A stretch of 26,613 nucleotides of DNA, from positions 1-26,613 of the forward strand of contig CAMKMK010000004.1 in NCBI GenBank assembly GCA_946413885.1. Direction: 5' to 3'. This stretch comes from an uncultured Prevotellaceae bacterium (GTDB taxonomy: Bacteria; Bacteroidota; Bacteroidia; Bacteroidales; Bacteroidaceae). The translations under genes and the position numbers were made by a program. Every line of letters starts with the position of its first letter. Positions within the stretch are counted from its first letter, which is position 1. Shown piece by piece: positions 24,639-26,613 of the stretch. The notes under the pieces are model-generated. The model was not told the DNA's origin. It saw only the letters and a program-made list of their open reading frames with translations, and did not search any database.

Positions 24639-26195
24639 ATGAAAAAGATATTCACTTTGGGTCTTCTTATCTTTGCTACAGGTGTAGCAGCCCAGAATTC
24701 ATATTCCAATGCTGATTTTTCCAGCACAAGCGATGTCATCGGTACAGCCCGCTACGTCGGCATGGGTGGCGCTCTGGGAGCCCTTGGGGCAGATATCTCA
24801 GCCATTAGCGACAACCCTGCTGCCATCGGTCTCTTCCGCAAGAGTGATGTCTCCTTGACTGCAGGAGCCTTATGGCCAAAAAATCGTGACTACAAGGATG
24901 GCGACAAGCTCACTCATGGAACCTTGGATCAGATGGGTTTCGTCACCTCGTGGAAAACGATGGGCTCACGCATGCGCTATTTTAACTTCGCCTTCAACTA
25001 TCAGAAGAAGATCAACTTCAACTCTGGTTTCTATGCCGACAACGATGCTTTGGGCGATATCTCACAAGCCGATCAGCTTGCCAGCCTCTCCAATTCCTAC
25101 TATGTTGATGAGAACATCACAGGTACAGCCTACAACGCTTATGTGACCGACAAGGACGAGTTGGGTTACTATAATTCCTGGGGAGCCTATGGCAACCAGT
25201 ATGCCCATTGGAGCACAGGTTCCTTGCAGGCCTACGACATCAACTTCTCAGGCAACGTTCTCGATCGCTACTATTGGGGGTTCACCCTCGGATGCGACAA
25301 TCTCGACTTCGACAAGTACACCACCTATACCGAGTTCCGCGATGGTGACCTCACTCATGCCATTCAGGATTATTCCCTCTACAACGACCAGCACGTGTCA
25401 GGCTTTGGAGTCAACTTCAAACTTGGTACCGTCATCCGTCCCATCGAGGATAATCCACTTCGTATAGGTGTCACCGTAGAGACGCCCACTTGGTACACAC
25501 TCAAGAGCAGTACCTGGCACAGCATCGACAGCAAGTATGACGCTGAAGGCAACTATACCGACGAGAAAGGTTATTACTTCAACCATAAAGGTGCAGACGA
25601 CAGTTACCTCGAGTATCGTCTTCGCACCCCTTGGCGTGCCCGCATCAGCTTGGGCAGCACCGTCGAGAACTTCTTCGCCTGGGGTCTTGGCTACGAATAT
25701 GCCAACTACGGCAAGAACCACATGTACTACACGGGTGGGGGTAAGCGTGTAGAGGATGATGCAATGAATCAGTTGACCAAGGACAACTTCCAGGGCCAGC
25801 ACACCTTCAAGATGGGTTTCGAGGGAAAGCCTCTCGAGAGCCTTGCACTCCGCTTCGGTTACAACTACGTCAGCCGTATCTACAAGGATGATTCACGCCT
25901 CAATCAGAACATCGATTCCTATGCGATGGACTACAGCACCAGCACTTCCTACATGAACCTCAGCGATGTCAACATCGTTACCTGCGGTTTGGGTTACAAG
26001 TACAAGGCATTCTATGTAGATCTCGCATACAAGTACCGCCATCAGACGGGCTCCTTCTATGCCTTCGATGACAGCTTCACCCGTGAGCCCCAGTTCATTC
26101 AGGACAATCCAGGTCTTGCCAATGCAGTTCTTGATCCTGTTGACGTCAATCTCTCTCGTCACTCTCTGACCTGTACTCTGGGCTTCAAGTTCTGA
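24639..26195 (+). CDS. OmpP1/FadL-family outer membrane transport protein
   Basis: The 518-residue outer-membrane beta barrel has a signal peptide (MKKIFTLGLLIFATGVAAQ). The mature N-terminus carries the family hallmark GTARYVGMGGALGALGADIS followed by DNPAAIGLFRKSD. This corresponds to the FadL hatch region and its NPA motif. The remainder alternates aromatic and polar residues in amphipathic strands and ends in LTCTLGFKF, with the terminal Phe expected for barrel insertion. FadL-type proteins pass hydrophobic compounds such as long-chain fatty acids through a lateral opening; the actual ligand here is unknown. The only nearby -7-like box (24629-24636) is too close to the ATG, so transcription probably comes from the upstream gene. 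A terminator follows. Confidence 0.92.
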   Translation: MKKIFTLGLLIFATGVAAQNSYSNADFSSTSDVIGTARYVGMGGALGALGADISAISDNPAAIGLFRKSDVSLTAGALWPKNRDYKDGDKLTHGTLDQMGFVTSWKTMGSRMRYFNFAFNYQKKINFNSGFYADNDALGDISQADQLASLSNSYYVDENITGTAYNAYVTDKDELGYYNSWGAYGNQYAHWSTGSLQAYDINFSGNVLDRYYWGFTLGCDNLDFDKYTTYTEFRDGDLTHAIQDYSLYNDQHVSGFGVNFKLGTVIRPIEDNPLRIGVTVETPTWYTLKSSTWHSIDSKYDAEGNYTDEKGYYFNHKGADDSYLEYRLRTPWRARISLGSTVENFFAWGLGYEYANYGKNHMYYTGGGKRVEDDAMNQLTKDNFQGQHTFKMGFEGKPLESLALRFGYNYVSRIYKDDSRLNQNIDSYAMDYSTSTSYMNLSDVNIVTCGLGYKYKAFYVDLAYKYRHQTGSFYAFDDSFTREPQFIQDNPGLANAVLDPVDVNLSRHSLTCTLGFKF

Positions 26196-26227
26196 TTTTC
26201 TTCCTCTTTTTTGAGAGTTTATTATAG

Positions 26228-26261
26228 CCTGTCCCCCTTCTTTCGGAGACAGGTTTTTTTT
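26228..26261 (+). terminator. Rho-independent terminator after the OmpP1/FadL gene
   Basis: CCTGTCCCC (26228-26236) pairs with GGAGACAGG (26245-26253) with one mismatch around an 8-base loop, and eight T residues follow (26254-26261). It begins 33 bases after the stop codon. Confidence 0.85.
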
Positions 26262-26318
26262 GTTTTTGATGGTAGCCGAAGTCCTCTGAGAAGAAGCCTC
26301 CAGTCGAGGCAGAAAAAA

Positions 26319-26372
26319 GAACGTGTTGTGTCAGCGATTTCAACGTGTTGTCTTGGCGGTTTCAACACGTTG
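26319..26372. repeat. Three-unit dyad array with an exact 22-bp period (inverted copy type)
   Basis: GAACGTGTTG (26319), CAACGTGTTG (26341) and CAACACGTTG (26363) start exactly 22 bases apart. On the minus strand the latter two cores are each followed by AAA plus nine variable bases, the same unit as in the 4956-5053 cluster but in the opposite orientation. It lies downstream of a terminator. Confidence 0.8.
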
Positions 26373-26397
26373 TCTTTGCAGGAAGTATGTATTGTTC

Positions 26398-26460
26398 GAT
26401 AACACGGATAACTCGGATAACTCGGATTATTCCGATTACTCAGAGTTTTCTGATTACCCG
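26398..26460. repeat. Seven-unit 9-bp tandem repeat (GATAACTCG type)
   Basis: Seven consecutive 9-bp units begin with GA: GATAACACG, GATAACTCG twice, GATTATTCC, GATTACTCA, GAGTTTTCT and GATTACCCG. They keep an open frame (Asp-Asn/Tyr-Ser-like), but no gene-like context surrounds them. Confidence 0.75.
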
Positions 26461-26554
26461 GATTTCCTTTTCTCTGGCAAAAAATGTCGTTTTGTTCCTT
26501 TGTTCCTTTGTCGTTTTCGCTACTCTCAGGTTCTTCTCCTTTACTATATATATA
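26461..26554. other. Non-coding tail with a short tandem repeat
   Basis: No gene is supported here. An 8-bp repeat (TTTGTTCC, around 26491-26509) and a TA-rich run at about 26543-26556 are the only patterns visible. Confidence 0.4.
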
Positions 26555-26569
26555 ATATCATTAGTGTCC
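26555..26569 (+). repeat. Possible IS terminal sequence at the right edge
   Basis: ATATCATTAGTGTCC matches the inverse of 61-75 at 14 of 15 positions. The following bases contain GTTATTAAATT, similar to what lies outside the left copy. The rest of the putative element is beyond the window. Confidence 0.4.
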
Positions 26570-26613
26570 AATAAAAATTGAACGAGTTATTAAATTAATC
26601 AAATAGTCCTCTA

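Noticed and set aside
26296..26310. Small hairpin GCCTC-CAGTC-GAGGC as another terminator
   Set aside because: The stem is 5 bp, it is followed by A residues, not T, on the plus strand, and a stronger terminator already lies upstream.
26211..26581. Several overlapping small plus-strand open frames at the right end
   Set aside because: They run through a terminator and three sets of short repeats and encode only repeat translations such as Asp-Asn-Ser.

Overview
The window reads as a chromosomal segment of a Bacteroidota bacterium, most likely Prevotellaceae (Prevotella in the broad sense). Three things point there. The protein families include a Bacteroidales-type pyrB-pyrI pair, OmpP1/FadL, KdsB, a COG4299/DUF5009 membrane acyltransferase and a paired-TPR exported family. 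Shine-Dalgarno sequences are mostly weak. At least six upstream regions carry the Bacteroidota primary-sigma promoter (TTG or TTTG, 19-20 bases, TAnnTTTG). I see no tRNA, rRNA, CRISPR array or phage genes. Most of the content is ordinary core housekeeping; the accessory-looking material is at the two edges and in two intergenic spaces.

Layout. (1) 1-346 holds a gene scrap from a repetitive surface protein, abutting an insertion-sequence-like end. (2) 347-918 is a long AT-rich non-coding region with hairpins and the gyrA promoter. (3) 919-9266, all on the plus strand: gyrA, two related exported TPR proteins, a membrane acyltransferase and a phosphodiesterase-PA14 lipoprotein, closed by a strong bidirectional terminator. 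(4) 9374-12096, minus strand: the pyrB-pyrI-glyA operon. (5) 12266-15365, plus: a class A penicillin-binding protein and kdsB (peptidoglycan and LPS synthesis). (6) 15433-19958, plus: an exported 14-repeat MORN protein, a glycogen branching enzyme with a lysine-rich tail, and a membrane protein. (7) 20095-22564, plus: a PLP aminotransferase and a LolC/E-type permease, overlapping convergently with prmA on the minus strand (22526-23392). (8) 23523-26195, plus: an exported low-complexity Tyr/Trp then Gly/Arg/Ser protein and an OmpP1/FadL outer membrane protein. (9) 26196-26613 is non-coding and rich in short repeats.

Functionally the region centres on the cell envelope: PBP, KdsB, LolC/E-like permease, OmpP1, the exported TPR and MORN proteins, and the lipoprotein hydrolase. 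DNA topology (gyrA), pyrimidine and one-carbon synthesis (pyrBI, glyA), glycogen (glgB) and ribosomal protein methylation (prmA) are interspersed.

The least expected signal is a short dyad, CAACACGTTG followed by AAA, repeated with an exact 22-bp period. It occurs in two intergenic clusters about 21 kb apart (five units at 4956-5053; three units, inverted, at 26319-26372). I do not know a described element with this architecture. In addition, a 15-bp sequence at 61-75 recurs inverted at 26555-26569 with one mismatch. Its flanks are similar too, which suggests related IS ends at both edges of the window.
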